Assembly (NCBI GenBank): GCA_021732215.1 | Contig: JAKFVL010000028.1 | Coordinates: forward strand, 1 to 64,000 | DNA length: 64,000 bases | Source of the DNA: Hyphomicrobiales bacterium | GTDB taxonomy: Bacteria; Pseudomonadota; Alphaproteobacteria; Rhizobiales; Xanthobacteraceae | Direction: 5' to 3' | Part shown: positions 25,757 to 34,259 of the stretch, in pieces | Layout of the letters: the number at the start of each line of letters is the position of its first letter | Numbering within the stretch: position 1 is the stretch's first letter | Made by a program: the position numbers and the translations under genes | The notes under the pieces: model-generated | The model's input: only the letters and a program-made list of their open reading frames with translations | What the model was told of the DNA's origin: nothing | Databases searched by the model: none

Positions 25757-25990
25757 TCAGATCACGACGAGCCAGAAGCCTGCGAGCATGGCCGTGCAGC
25801 CGATGAACATCAGCGTCGGTAGCTTGCTTGCCTGCGCGTAACGGCCCTCGGCGCGGCGGGCGGCGATCAGGGCCTGCTCGTATTCATCCGCCGTCGAGAA
25901 CATGCAGGCAAATCCGCTGCGCGCAGCAGCCGCAGTCCTGTCCAGCGACAGGATATCCGGGGTTTGGCTGCGGGAGCGAGTCAGCATCAT
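25757..25990 (-). CDS. Small protein with C-terminal membrane helix
   Basis: A predicted 77-residue protein. The C-terminal hydrophobic helix LPTLMFIGCTAMLAGFWLVV would anchor it with the N terminus in the cytoplasm, and the middle (TADEYEQALIAARRAEGRYA) is a charged helix. An internal ATG at 25903 would give a 48-residue version covering just these two parts and may be the true start. It follows the diguanylate cyclase gene after 51 bases on the same strand. The family is not recognised. Confidence 0.5.
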   Translation of the reverse strand: MMLTRSRSQTPDILSLDRTAAAARSGFACMFSTADEYEQALIAARRAEGRYAQASKLPTLMFIGCTAMLAGFWLVVI

Positions 25991-26041
25991 GATTTCAGAT
26001 TACGGCTCGAATGGTAAACGGTTGGTTAGTTGCAGGCACGA

Positions 26042-27301
26042 TCAGGCCGCTTCGCTCCGTGAAACCGTGACTTCGAACGAGGCCGCTTGCTCGATCGGCT
26101 GGCGCTGCGGCGCCGGCTGGCCGGCAATCTTCAGCCGGCCCTGCTCCAGCGACAGCGGTTCTTCCGTCGCGACGTCGACACGATTGCGGCCGCCACGTTT
26201 GGCCCGGTACAACGCGGTATCCGCGGATGCGAGCAATACGTCGAGTTCGGTGCCCGGCGGCCCGCCGGACACGCCAATGCTCACCGTGGTCTCCAGCGGC
26301 ACATCGTCGATGGCGACGCCGCAGGTCTCGAACGCCTCGCGCACGCGATCTGCCACCACGACCGCCTCGTCGGCCGAGCATGGCAGCAGGGCCGCGAACT
26401 CCTCGCCGCCGATCCGTCCGACCAGATCGGTGATACGCAGCGAATTCGTCACCACATTGGCAAACATTTTCAGAATTTCGTCGCCGGTCGGATGTCCGAA
26501 CCGATCGTTGATCGACTTGAAATGGTCGATGTCGAAAATCAGAACGGTGACCGGGCGTCCGGCCTTTTCCTCGCGCTCGATCATGCGCGCGGTGGCTTCG
26601 CTGAACCCGCGGCGATTGAACAGACCCGTCAGCGGATCGATCGATGCCGCGGCCTTGTGCACGCTCAGGGCGCGATCGGATACCAGCATGAAGATGACGA
26701 AGGCGGTGCCCATCGAATACAGCACCAGCTCGATCGCGAACACGGCGACCCAGGCGCTCTTGCCGCCCAGTCCGACGCCGTATGGATTGAGCGCATCGCC
26801 CATCACGATCGGCAGCATCAGGACGATGCCGTGCAGAACCGGCGCGGTGATCGCGGGCCATCGCGATTTCAGCGACTTGCGCCGCTCGGTCGACAGCTCA
26901 TAGGCGGTTAGCGCGGCATAGGCCGTGACGATCCCCGCGCCCAGCATGACGCGAAGGTTCATAAGGTCGGGGGGCAGTGCAAAATGCGCTGCGATCCAGC
27001 AGCCTGCGCCTGCAAGGAGCCAGAACCACGCTGTCTTGCGGCCGTGGAACACGCGGGCCGCATTCCAGACCATGCCGCATGCGACGAAACCAATCGCGCT
27101 GACGGCAAGGAGCGCCAAACCATCGAGAGCGGAGCCCGCGAACGACCAGACCCCTATTGCGAAGGCCGCGATGACATAAGCAGCGCCCCACCATCCGAGC
27201 GCCTGGATTTTCTCCTGACGCCAGAAAAACAGCAGCATTGCACCGAGCATCGCGGCGACAAGCGTTGCGATGACGTAAAGCGTCGAAATATCCAGAGACA
27301 T
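26042..27301 (-). CDS. Membrane-bound diguanylate cyclase (GGDEF)
   Basis: A 419-residue protein. The N-terminal half has six or seven membrane segments (about residues 1-210) forming an unnamed sensor region. The GGDEF domain (about 245-400) follows, with SIDPLTGLFNRRGF, FDIDHFKSINDRFGHPTGDE and the active-site GGEEF. The RxxD product-inhibition site (RITD) lies five residues before GGEEF, so it should make cyclic di-GMP and be feedback-limited. The start giving MSLDISTLYVIA is chosen. Cyclic di-GMP commonly controls exopolysaccharide, and an EPS locus lies 7 kb away, but no direct link is shown. Confidence 0.92.
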   Translation of the reverse strand: MSLDISTLYVIATLVAAMLGAMLLFFWRQEKIQALGWWGAAYVIAAFAIGVWSFAGSALDGLALLAVSAIGFVACGMVWNAARVFHGRKTAWFWLLAGAGCWIAAHFALPPDLMNLRVMLGAGIVTAYAALTAYELSTERRKSLKSRWPAITAPVLHGIVLMLPIVMGDALNPYGVGLGGKSAWVAVFAIELVLYSMGTAFVIFMLVSDRALSVHKAAASIDPLTGLFNRRGFSEATARMIEREEKAGRPVTVLIFDIDHFKSINDRFGHPTGDEILKMFANVVTNSLRITDLVGRIGGEEFAALLPCSADEAVVVADRVREAFETCGVAIDDVPLETTVSIGVSGGPPGTELDVLLASADTALYRAKRGGRNRVDVATEEPLSLEQGRLKIAGQPAPQRQPIEQAASFEVTVSRSEAA

Positions 27302-27447
27302 GAAGCGATCACCAGCCAATTACCGGCTTGTCCTGCAACAGGAGATCCGGTGCCCGTATCGCTTTTACCGCTATCGCCTTGGCAATCCGTTCGCGGCGGT
27401 TCGCAAGTTTTCATGAAAACTCGCGCTAATGTTCAAGCAATTGGAAA

Positions 27448-27474
27448 GCAAAAGGGACGCCCGAGGGCGCCCCA
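27448..27474 (-). terminator. Rho-independent terminator of rplM-rpsI
   Basis: On the minus strand GGGGCGCCC and GGGCGTCCC form a nine-base-pair stem (one G-U pair), followed by TTTTGCTTT, about 40 bases after the rpsI stop codon. Confidence 0.85.
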
Positions 27475-27514
27475 ATAAATCGCAAAACAATTCGGTACGT
27501 TTTGAACGAAACGA

Positions 27515-27991
27515 TTAGCGCTTCGAGAACTGGAAGCTGCGGCGGGCTTTCGCCTTGCCGTACTTCTTGCGCTCGACGACACGCGAGTCGCGGGTCAGGA
27601 AGCCGCCCTTCTTGAGCACGCCGCGCAGGTCTGGCTCGAAGTTGGTCAGCGCCTTCGAGATGCCGTGACGCACCGCGCCCGCTTGTCCCGAGAGACCGCC
27701 GCCAGCGACCGTGCAGACAATGTCGTACTGGTCGGCGCGGCTCGCTGCCACCAGCGGCTGCTGGATCAGCATGCGCAGCACGGGACGCGCGAAATAGGTC
27801 GCGACCTCGCGGGCGTTGACCACGATCTTGCCGGCGCCCGGCTTGATCCAGACGCGCGCAACGGCATCCTTGCGCTTGCCGGTGGCATAGGCGCGGCCCT
27901 GCTTGTCGACTTTCTTGACGTACTTCGGAGCTTCCGGCTGTGCGGTCTTGAGCGAGCCGAGCTGATCGAGAGATTGCATGGTATCGGACAT
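27515..27991 (-). CDS. rpsI: 30S ribosomal protein S9
   Basis: S9 (158 residues), whose C-terminal tail reaches the P-site tRNA. The family core is visible: [38 protein letters not shown] and the end [17 protein letters not shown]. An N-terminal extension of about 30 residues is normal in alphaproteobacteria. The ATG giving MSDTMQSL lies two bases past the rplM stop codon; the GTG six bases earlier overlaps that stop and is less likely. It is in an operon with rplM and followed by a clear terminator. Confidence 0.97.
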   Translation of the reverse strand: MSDTMQSLDQLGSLKTAQPEAPKYVKKVDKQGRAYATGKRKDAVARVWIKPGAGKIVVNAREVATYFARPVLRMLIQQPLVAASRADQYDIVCTVAGGGLSGQAGAVRHGISKALTNFEPDLRGVLKKGGFLTRDSRVVERKKYGKAKARRSFQFSKR

Positions 27992-27993
27992 GG

Positions 27994-28458
27994 TCACGCG
28001 ACCCTCGTGTTCTTGCGGTTCATTACGGCGACATTAACCACTTCCGGCTGCTGCGCTTCGTGCGGATGCTCGGTGCCCGGATAAACACGCAGGTTGCCGA
28101 ACTGACGGCGGCCCAGCGGACCGCGCGGGATCATGCGCTCGACGGCCTTTTCGACGACCCGCTCCGGAAAGCGGCCCTCGAGGATCGACTTTGCCGTGCG
28201 CTCCTTGATGCCACCGATGAAGCCGGTGTGATTGTAGTAGACCTTGTTGTCGCGCTTGCGCCCGGTGAGAACCACTTTGGCGGCGTTGATCACGATGACG
28301 TTGTCACCGCAATCGACGTGGGGCGTATAGGTCGGCAGGTGCTTGCCGCGCAAACGCATCGAGACCAGCGAGGCGAGCCGCCCGACCACCAGACCCGTGG
28401 CGTCGATCAGCACCCACTTCTTGTTGACCTCGGCGGGCTTCGCCGAAAACGTTTTCAT
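27994..28458 (-). CDS. rplM: 50S ribosomal protein L13
   Basis: L13 (154 residues), an early-assembling protein of the large subunit. Conserved stretches: [49 protein letters not shown] and the C-terminal signature [19 protein letters not shown]. It is first in the rplM-rpsI operon. A well-formed promoter lies about 115 bases upstream (28579-28608) with a palindrome in its spacer. Confidence 0.98.
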   Translation of the reverse strand: MKTFSAKPAEVNKKWVLIDATGLVVGRLASLVSMRLRGKHLPTYTPHVDCGDNVIVINAAKVVLTGRKRDNKVYYNHTGFIGGIKERTAKSILEGRFPERVVEKAVERMIPRGPLGRRQFGNLRVYPGTEHPHEAQQPEVVNVAVMNRKNTRVA

Positions 28459-28578
28459 GTGAGCTATCCGTTGAAAAGCAGTCGGCCCGCCAATGCGGGC
28501 CGGATGGCGCAGTTTCTAGACGGCCGCGCTGATCGCGTCAACGGCACGTTCGTAAATTTATTCTATGAATATCATATA

Positions 28579-28608
28579 CTTATAATAACGGTACTTTGAT
28601 ACCGTCAA
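28579..28608 (-). promoter_or_regulatory. Sigma-70-type promoter of rplM-rpsI with internal palindrome
   Basis: On the minus strand TTGACG is followed after 18 bases by TATAAG, in an AT-rich stretch unlike the surroundings. The perfect palindrome ACGGTA-N6-TACCGT (28588-28605) fills most of the spacer and overlaps the -35 element. It could be a repressor operator, or the terminator hairpin of the upstream thioesterase gene, which stops only eight bases away. Confidence 0.65.
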
Positions 28609-28613
28609 TATTA

Positions 28614-29057
28614 TTACGTTGGTGGAATGGAATAGGTCAGCGTGGCATGGGCGGCCGGCTCCTCATCGCCATCGGACAACAGGGTGATTTCCCCGACAGC
28701 CAGCCGTTTTCCGAGCTTCAGCAGCCGCCCCTCGGCGATGATATCGCGGCCCTCGGAAGCCTTCCGCAGGAAATTGATGTTGAGATTGATCGTGACCGCG
28801 AGCCCGACCGGCCCGATGGCCGCGAGGACCGCGACGTACATGGCCACATCGGCCAGCGCCATCAGCGTCGGCCCGGAGATCGTGCGGCCCGGCCGCAGCA
28901 TCCGCGGATGATAGAGCTGGCGCAGCCGGCACATCTCCCCGTCGGCCCGTTCGATGACGAGGCCGCCCTCGCCGTAGAATTCCGGAAATTCCCGATGCAG
29001 AAAGCGATCAAGTTCTTCGGTGGTCATCGCCACCTTTGCGGGTGCATTTTTCGACAT
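28614..29057 (-). CDS. PaaI-family hotdog-fold thioesterase
   Basis: A 147-residue protein with the hotdog-fold pattern of acyl-CoA thioesterases. The motif RPGRTISGPTLMALADVAMY (residues 57-76) contains the central helix with the catalytic Asp, followed by LAVTINLNINFLRKA, the strand that contacts CoA. The likely role is hydrolysis of a short, medium or aromatic acyl-CoA in the cytoplasm. It diverges from the ECHDC3-like gene with only 35 bases between start codons, which suggests related regulation. Confidence 0.86.
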   Translation of the reverse strand: MSKNAPAKVAMTTEELDRFLHREFPEFYGEGGLVIERADGEMCRLRQLYHPRMLRPGRTISGPTLMALADVAMYVAVLAAIGPVGLAVTINLNINFLRKASEGRDIIAEGRLLKLGKRLAVGEITLLSDGDEEPAAHATLTYSIPPT

Positions 29058-29092
29058 GGACGGCTCGTGTTCCCCTTCGCGGCGCTGGCGCG

Positions 29093-29941
29093 ATGACCTA
29101 CACTACGACAATGACCGCGCAAAGCACCCGTCTGCAACCGCAGCCCTCGTCAGTCGCGCCGCCTCTGCTGCGGGAGGATCGCGGTCCGATCGCGATTCTC
29201 ACGCTGAACCGCGCGGATGCACGCAACAGCCTGTCCGAGGGACTGATTGAAGCGCTGCAGGGCGAACTCGATACGATCGCGAAACAGGCCGGGATTCGCG
29301 CCGTCGTCATTGCGGCCAATGGATCGGCATTCTCCGCAGGGCATGACCTGAAAGAACTGACCGCACGCCGCAGCGACGCCGACGGTGGCCGCGCCTATTT
29401 CGCGCAGATCATGACCATGTGCAGCACGATGATGCAAACCATCGTCAAGCTGCCGAAGCCAGTGGTCGCCACTGTGCAGGGAATCGCCTCCGCCGCCGGA
29501 TGTCAGCTTGTGGCGACCTGCGATCTCGCCGTCGCATCGGACGCCGCGAGCTTTGCAACGCCCGGCGTCGATATCGGGCTGTTTTGTTCGACGCCCATGG
29601 TGGCGCTGAGTCGCAACGTGCCGCGCAAGCACGCGATGGGCATGCTGCTGACTGGCGAGCCGATCGACGCCGAGACTGCGCGCGGCATGGGACTCGTCAA
29701 CAAGGTTGTACCTGCCGGCACCGAGCTTGAAATCGCGATTTCACTTGCCAACGTAGTCGCCAGCAAATCGACCCGCACGGTCAAGATCGGCAAGGAAGCG
29801 TTCTATCGCCAGGCCGAGATGTCGCTGGCGGAGGCCTATCGCTACACCGCCGAGGTGATGACCGAGAACATGATGGCGCGTGACGCCGAGGAAGGCATCA
29901 ACGCTTTCATTGCCAAGCGCGACCCGATCTGGGAAGAGTGA
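29093..29941 (+). CDS. Crotonase-family protein, ECHDC3-like
   Basis: A 282-residue enoyl-CoA hydratase/isomerase-superfamily protein. The CoA-binding oxyanion segment is present (FSAGHDLKELTARR), and GIASAAGCQLVATCDLAVAS and FATPGVDIGLFCSTPMVALS follow. The two glutamates that catalyse hydration in classic crotonases are not in place: Gln stands in GCQL where GCEL is usual, and PGVDIG replaces PEI. This pattern is the one found in ECHDC3-type proteins, whose reaction is unsettled. The ATG at 29093 is chosen; 29111 is possible. No clear ribosome binding site is seen. Confidence 0.88.
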   Translation: MTYTTTMTAQSTRLQPQPSSVAPPLLREDRGPIAILTLNRADARNSLSEGLIEALQGELDTIAKQAGIRAVVIAANGSAFSAGHDLKELTARRSDADGGRAYFAQIMTMCSTMMQTIVKLPKPVVATVQGIASAAGCQLVATCDLAVASDAASFATPGVDIGLFCSTPMVALSRNVPRKHAMGMLLTGEPIDAETARGMGLVNKVVPAGTELEIAISLANVVASKSTRTVKIGKEAFYRQAEMSLAEAYRYTAEVMTENMMARDAEEGINAFIAKRDPIWEE

Positions 29942-29943
29942 GG

Positions 29944-29986
29944 ATGATCCCGGAAAAGTGGAAGCCGGTTTTCCGCAAGGATCATG
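29944..29986. repeat. Dispersed palindromic repeat (copy 1)
   Basis: The element opens with ATGATCCCGGAAAAGTGGAAG and closes with GGTTTTCCGCAAGGATCATG; the ends and the CGGAAAA/TTTTCCG parts pair. It is the same family as the element at 60026-60074, in the opposite orientation. It lies between the crotonase and CoA-binding protein genes and supplies no gene start. Confidence 0.75.
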
Positions 29987-30014
29987 TGCAAGAAGAAGAA
30001 AAGCCCTCCACGCG

Positions 30015-30596
30015 ATGAACCACGACACCTATTCCGACATTTATGTTCGTGAGATTCTCAACGGCGTCAAAACCATCGCCATGGTCGGCGCCTCCCCTGT
30101 CAACGTGCGGCCAAGCTACTTCGCGTTCAAATATCTCGCCGAACGCGGCTACGACATGATCCCGATCAATCCGGGCCAGGTCGGCAAGTCGCTGGTCGGC
30201 AGACCGTTCGTCGCGTCGCTACGTGACATCGATCGTCCGGTCGATATGGTCGATATCTTCCGCAATTCCGATGCAGCCGCAGCGATCGTCGATGAGGCGC
30301 TGGCTTTGAGCCCCTTGCCGAAAGTGATCTGGATGCAACTCGGAGTCCGCAACGATGCGGCGGCCACCAAAGCCGAAGCTGCCGGCCTCAAGGTCGTGAT
30401 GAACCGCTGTCCGAAGATCGAATACGGACGCCTGTCATCCGAAATTGCCTGGATGGGCGTAAATTCGCGCACGCTGAGCGCGAAGCGCGCGCCGATACCG
30501 ACGGGCTCGTTCCAGCGCATGTCGCTCAACCGCAGCAGCATTTCAGGCGGAGCGACCACCGCCGCCGACCGCGCGGCGCAAGACAAGCCGGAATAG
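30015..30596 (+). CDS. CoA-binding (YccU-like) protein
   Basis: A 193-residue protein with a CoA-binding Rossmann domain related to the alpha subunit of succinyl-CoA synthetase. The glycine loop IAMVGASPVNVRPS is at about residues 21-34, then GYDMIPINPGQVGKSLVG and a late MNRCPKIEYGRL motif typical of YccU-like proteins. No ligase partner domain is present. It lies between the crotonase and metY on the same strand. Its biochemical role is unknown. Confidence 0.87.
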   Translation: MNHDTYSDIYVREILNGVKTIAMVGASPVNVRPSYFAFKYLAERGYDMIPINPGQVGKSLVGRPFVASLRDIDRPVDMVDIFRNSDAAAAIVDEALALSPLPKVIWMQLGVRNDAAATKAEAAGLKVVMNRCPKIEYGRLSSEIAWMGVNSRTLSAKRAPIPTGSFQRMSLNRSSISGGATTAADRAAQDKPE

Positions 30597-30655
30597 GCTG
30601 GAGCCGGAACAGGCCCAGGAGCGAATAGTCGCTGTCGCTCCGCTCGATGAAATTT

Positions 30656-30749
30656 CATGCTGCGGAGCCGCAACGCCGGAAACCGCCTTGCCAATCGTCG
30701 CGATGGGCGATCCGCTGCCTTGACGATAGGTATCTCACGCATCAGCATG
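30656..30749 (+). promoter_or_regulatory. Structured leader upstream of metY, possible riboswitch
   Basis: CATGCTG (30656-30662) pairs with CAGCATG (30743-30749), enclosing an 80-base interior. A second stem, ATCGTC with GACGAT, lies inside (30694-30699 and 30722-30727), as do smaller hairpins (TGCG-GAGC-CGCA; GCCGGAAACCGCC). The end lies 32 bases before the metY start. Genes of this pathway often carry S-adenosylmethionine riboswitches, but I could not match this to the consensus of a known class. Confidence 0.4.
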
Positions 30750-30781
30750 CCGCCCTCTTCCGCTATCGCAAAGGACGACGT

Positions 30782-32059
30782 ATGACCGATCGCCAACCCG
30801 GATTTTCCACGCTCGCCATTCACGCCGGAGCGCAGCCCGATCCCACCACGGGCGCGCGGGCGACGCCGATCTATCAGACGACGTCGTTTGTGTTCAACGA
30901 CGCCGACCATGCCGCCTCGCTGTTCGGGCTTCAGGCCTTCGGCAACATCTACACGCGCATCGGCAATCCAACCAATGCGGTGCTCGAGGAACGTGTGGCC
31001 GCGCTGGAAGGCGGCACAGCTGCACTGGCCGTTGCATCGGGCCATGCGGCACAGGTCGTCGCGCTGCAGGTGTTGCTGAAACCCGGCGACGAGTTCATCG
31101 CCGCGCGCAAGCTCTATGGCGGCTCGATCAATCAGTTCAGCCACGCCTTCAAGAGCTTCGGCTGGAACGTGGTGTGGGCGGATACCGACGACATTGCGAG
31201 CTTCGAGCGCGCGGTGACGCCGCACACCAGGGCGATCTTCATCGAATCGATCGCCAACCCGGGCGGCACGGTGACGGATATCGAAGCCATTGCCGCCGTC
31301 GCTCGGAAGGCAGGCGTTCCACTGATCGTCGACAACACGCTGGCGTCGCCCTACCTGATCCGCCCGATCGATCACGGCGCAGATATCGTGCTCCACTCGC
31401 TGACGAAATTCCTCGGTGGCCACGGCAACTCGATCGGCGGCATCATCGTCGACGCCGGCACCTTCGACTGGTCGAAGGACGGCAAGTATCCGATCCTGAG
31501 CGAGCCGCGTCCTGAATATCACGGCATCAAATTGCAGGAGACGTTCGGCAACTTCGCGTTCGCCATCGCCTGTCGCGTGCTGGCGCTGCGCGATCTTGGT
31601 CCGGCATTGTCGCCGTTCAACGCCTTCATGATCCTGACAGGCATCGAAACCCTGCCGCTGCGAATGCAAAAGCATTGCGATAACGCCAAGGCCATTGCCG
31701 AGTGGCTGTCCACACACCCTGCCGTGGCCGGCGTCAACTACGCGGGTCTTGCCGGCGACAAGTACAACAACCTCGCGCGCAAATACTGTCCGAAGGGCGC
31801 AGGCGCGGTGTTCACGATCAGCCTCAAGGGCGGCTACGACGCCGGCGTCAAGCTGGTATCGAAGCTGCAGTTGTTCTCGCATCTGGCGAACGTCGGCGAC
31901 ACCCGCTCGCTCGTCATTCATCCGGCGTCGACGACGCATAGCCAGCTCGACGATGCGCAGAAGACGAAATCGGGCGCCGGGCCTGATGTGGTCCGCCTGT
32001 CGATCGGCATCGAGGACAAGGAAGACCTGATCGCCGACCTTGAGCAGGCGCTGGCTTGA
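30782..32059 (+). CDS. metY: O-acetylhomoserine aminocarboxypropyltransferase (sulfhydrylase)
   Basis: A 425-residue PLP-dependent enzyme that makes homocysteine from O-acetylhomoserine and sulfide. Typical features: the opening FSTLAIHAGAQPDPTTGARA, the TPIYQTTSF segment, GGTAALAVASGHAAQ, and the PLP lysine in VLHSLTKFLGGHGNSIGG. The closing RLSIGIEDKEDLIADLEQAL is standard. The length of about 425 and these motifs fit MetY better than the shorter MetZ or MetB. AAAGGACGACGT precedes the ATG. A structured leader lies just upstream. Confidence 0.94.
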   Translation: MTDRQPGFSTLAIHAGAQPDPTTGARATPIYQTTSFVFNDADHAASLFGLQAFGNIYTRIGNPTNAVLEERVAALEGGTAALAVASGHAAQVVALQVLLKPGDEFIAARKLYGGSINQFSHAFKSFGWNVVWADTDDIASFERAVTPHTRAIFIESIANPGGTVTDIEAIAAVARKAGVPLIVDNTLASPYLIRPIDHGADIVLHSLTKFLGGHGNSIGGIIVDAGTFDWSKDGKYPILSEPRPEYHGIKLQETFGNFAFAIACRVLALRDLGPALSPFNAFMILTGIETLPLRMQKHCDNAKAIAEWLSTHPAVAGVNYAGLAGDKYNNLARKYCPKGAGAVFTISLKGGYDAGVKLVSKLQLFSHLANVGDTRSLVIHPASTTHSQLDDAQKTKSGAGPDVVRLSIGIEDKEDLIADLEQALA

Positions 32060-32077
32060 ACTTGCAACACTGACAAG

Positions 32078-32105
32078 CAAAACGCGGCGCCGAAAAGCGC
32101 CGCGT
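32078..32105 (-). terminator. Terminator between metY and the FTR1-type gene
   Basis: ACGCGGCGC and GCGCCGCGT form a nine-base-pair stem with a six-base loop. Read on the minus strand it is followed by TTTTGCTTG, so it mainly serves the FTR1-type gene; on the plus strand the hairpin can still end metY transcripts. Confidence 0.8.
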
Positions 32106-32115
32106 CTAACATGGG

Positions 32116-32937
32116 CTACTCCGCCGGACGCCGTTGCGACTGCAGTTCGCGCATCAGGCGATCGTTGCGCAGAAACAGCGAATATGTCGCAAGCGCCGCG
32201 AGAACGATCAGAAACTGGATCGAGAGCGCCTCCACATTGGGATGCAGTCCGATATTCCCGATCCACGCAATATTCTTGATCTCGGTGAATGGAACCAGGG
32301 TTTGCTCCTGAAACTCTTGCAATGAATCGCCAATGAACTTGATGCCCATGACGAACAAGAATGCCGACGTGATCATGAACACCGGCCGCAGCGGCAGCCG
32401 CTGGGCCACCCTGTTGATGACATAGAACAGCCCGGCGAGCAGCACGAGACCGACAGCCACGCCAGCGAATATTCCCGCGTTCCAGCCGTCTTTGGCTACG
32501 GCCGCGATGAACAATACCGTCTCCGCCCCTTCACGGAACACCGCGAGGAATGCCAGCACCGCGACCGCCCATGCGGTCCCCTGACCAAGCGCGCTATCGG
32601 CCTTGGTCGCGAGATAGGTCTGCCAGCCGCGCGGGTCTTGCTTCACCATCAGCCAACCGCTGACATAGAGCATCAGAGCCGCCGCGAGGAAAATGACCAC
32701 GCCCTCAAGCGTGTCGTTGTGATCGCCGGAATTGAACACGGCAAAAATCCACGCAGCGACGAGGCTCGCGCCGACAGCAGCGAGAGCGCCTCCGTAGAGC
32801 GCCTTGACGCGATGTTCCGCACCCGACTTCACGAGATAGCTCGCCAACGCCGCGATCACGAGCATGGCCTCGAGACCCTCGCGAAGCAGAATAACCATGG
32901 TTTGGATGAAGGCGCTCGACATAGGCAGGTTTTCCAT
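32116..32937 (-). CDS. FTR1-family high-affinity iron permease
   Basis: A 273-residue inner-membrane protein with seven hydrophobic segments. The two FTR1 iron-binding motifs are present: LLREGLEAMLV near the start and AVFREGAETVLF in the fourth segment. The family includes EfeU and the FtrABCD permease. No EfeO, EfeB, cupredoxin or ferroxidase partner gene lies nearby, so it may work with distant partners. The start could also be 32922 (MSSAFIQ), 15 bases further in; no good ribosome binding site decides between them. Confidence 0.9.
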   Translation of the reverse strand: MENLPMSSAFIQTMVILLREGLEAMLVIAALASYLVKSGAEHRVKALYGGALAAVGASLVAAWIFAVFNSGDHNDTLEGVVIFLAAALMLYVSGWLMVKQDPRGWQTYLATKADSALGQGTAWAVAVLAFLAVFREGAETVLFIAAVAKDGWNAGIFAGVAVGLVLLAGLFYVINRVAQRLPLRPVFMITSAFLFVMGIKFIGDSLQEFQEQTLVPFTEIKNIAWIGNIGLHPNVEALSIQFLIVLAALATYSLFLRNDRLMRELQSQRRPAE

Positions 32938-33038
32938 CGATGGCAGATGGGTGCTTCTAGCTCAGCGTTGCCAAAGGTAAAGCGATCCGTCCCGCAGGCG
33001 CGCGCAAAGCTCTGTGACTGCCGCTAGAATCGTTCCAA

Positions 33039-34121
33039 TCAGCCGGACCGTCCAAAGGCATTTGCCATCGCCGGCGCGACGGACGTGCTGTGGGCGCTGA
33101 AGCGATGCGCCTGATGCAGCACCAGCGTGAGCAACACGATTGCGGCTCCCTGATGCGCAAGCGCGAGCGGGATCGGCACCAAATGCAACAATGTCAGAAT
33201 GCCCAACGCCGCCTGCAAAGTGACGGCGCCTGCGATCCAGAGCGCGCCGTTGGCGATGCCGCCTGCCTTCAAGCGCACCGCATCCACGACGTGGGCGATC
33301 GCCAGCGCAAACAGCGTATAGGCCAGCATCCGATGGGTGAATTGAACCGTCAGCACGTTATCGAAGAAATTGCGCCACCAGGGTTGTTCCAGGAACAGCC
33401 GCGATGCATCGGGAACCAGAGCGCCGTCGATCAACGGCCAGGTATTGAACGAGCGCCCGGCTCGCAGGCCGGCCACCAGCGCACCAAAATAGAGTTGTAT
33501 GAACAGAACCGCCAGCAACACATGCGTCTGGATTTTAAGCCGCCGCTGGCTTGCCTCGCGTGGCCGCGCGCTCAGATCCAGAAGCGTCCAGACGATCGCT
33601 GCGAAGATAATCAGCGCCAGCATCAGGTGAACGGCAAGCCGATACTGCGACACGTCCACCCTGTGCGTCAGCCCCGACGCGACCATCCACCATCCGACCG
33701 CACCTTGCAGAGCGCCAAGACCGAAGATCACCCAGAGCCGCCGCCGCAGGCCTTGCGGCAGCGATCCCCGCCAGAGAAACCACAGGAACGGCAGCAGATA
33801 TGCCGCTCCGATGACGCGCCCGAGCAGGCGATGACTCCATTCCCACCAGAAGATTGTCTTGAATTCGTCGAGGCTCATGCCGCGATTGATTTCGCGATAT
33901 TGCGGGATCGTCTTGTAGGCCTCGAACGCATCGGTCCACGCTCCGTCCGTAAGCGGCGGCAGCGTGCCTGTCACCGGCTTCCATTCGACGATCGACAATC
34001 CGGATTCCGTCAACCGCGTCGCGCCGCCGACCAGCACCATGGCCGCGATCAGCACCGCGACAGCGACAAGCCATCGGCGCACGGCGCGCAAAAGCATGGA
34101 ATCAGGAACAGCTGCGGTCAT
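33039..34121 (-). CDS. ctaA: Heme A synthase
   Basis: CtaA/Cox15 (360 residues), the membrane enzyme that oxidises heme O to heme A for cytochrome c oxidase. Eight membrane segments are apparent. The family features are [18 protein letters not shown] after the first segment, [11 protein letters not shown] with a heme-ligand histidine, [19 protein letters not shown], and later QFTHRMLAY and [13 protein letters not shown] with further ligands. Length and motifs are those of the alphaproteobacterial (Cox15-like) type. It diverges from the DUF2842 gene. Confidence 0.95.
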   Translation of the reverse strand: MTAAVPDSMLLRAVRRWLVAVAVLIAAMVLVGGATRLTESGLSIVEWKPVTGTLPPLTDGAWTDAFEAYKTIPQYREINRGMSLDEFKTIFWWEWSHRLLGRVIGAAYLLPFLWFLWRGSLPQGLRRRLWVIFGLGALQGAVGWWMVASGLTHRVDVSQYRLAVHLMLALIIFAAIVWTLLDLSARPREASQRRLKIQTHVLLAVLFIQLYFGALVAGLRAGRSFNTWPLIDGALVPDASRLFLEQPWWRNFFDNVLTVQFTHRMLAYTLFALAIAHVVDAVRLKAGGIANGALWIAGAVTLQAALGILTLLHLVPIPLALAHQGAAIVLLTLVLHQAHRFSAHSTSVAPAMANAFGRSG

Positions 34122-34259
34122 GGAACTGCATCTTGAATGAATTGATCCGGACCTTATAGTCCCGGCGTTCCACGGCGGAAAGCCGCCTCGGCTATCGATA
34201 TTTCACGTTCCCATGAGCTTGTACGTTCCCATCGGCGCTTCAATGGCTTTTACTTTCAC

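Noticed and set aside
30597-30781. A classic SAM-I or SAM-II riboswitch before metY
   Set aside because: The conserved core sequences of those classes could not be found; only a structured leader of unknown type is claimed.
30149-32266. A 705-codon open frame antisense to the CoA-binding gene and metY
   Set aside because: Both sense genes are clear family members; the antisense frame has no recognisable domain.
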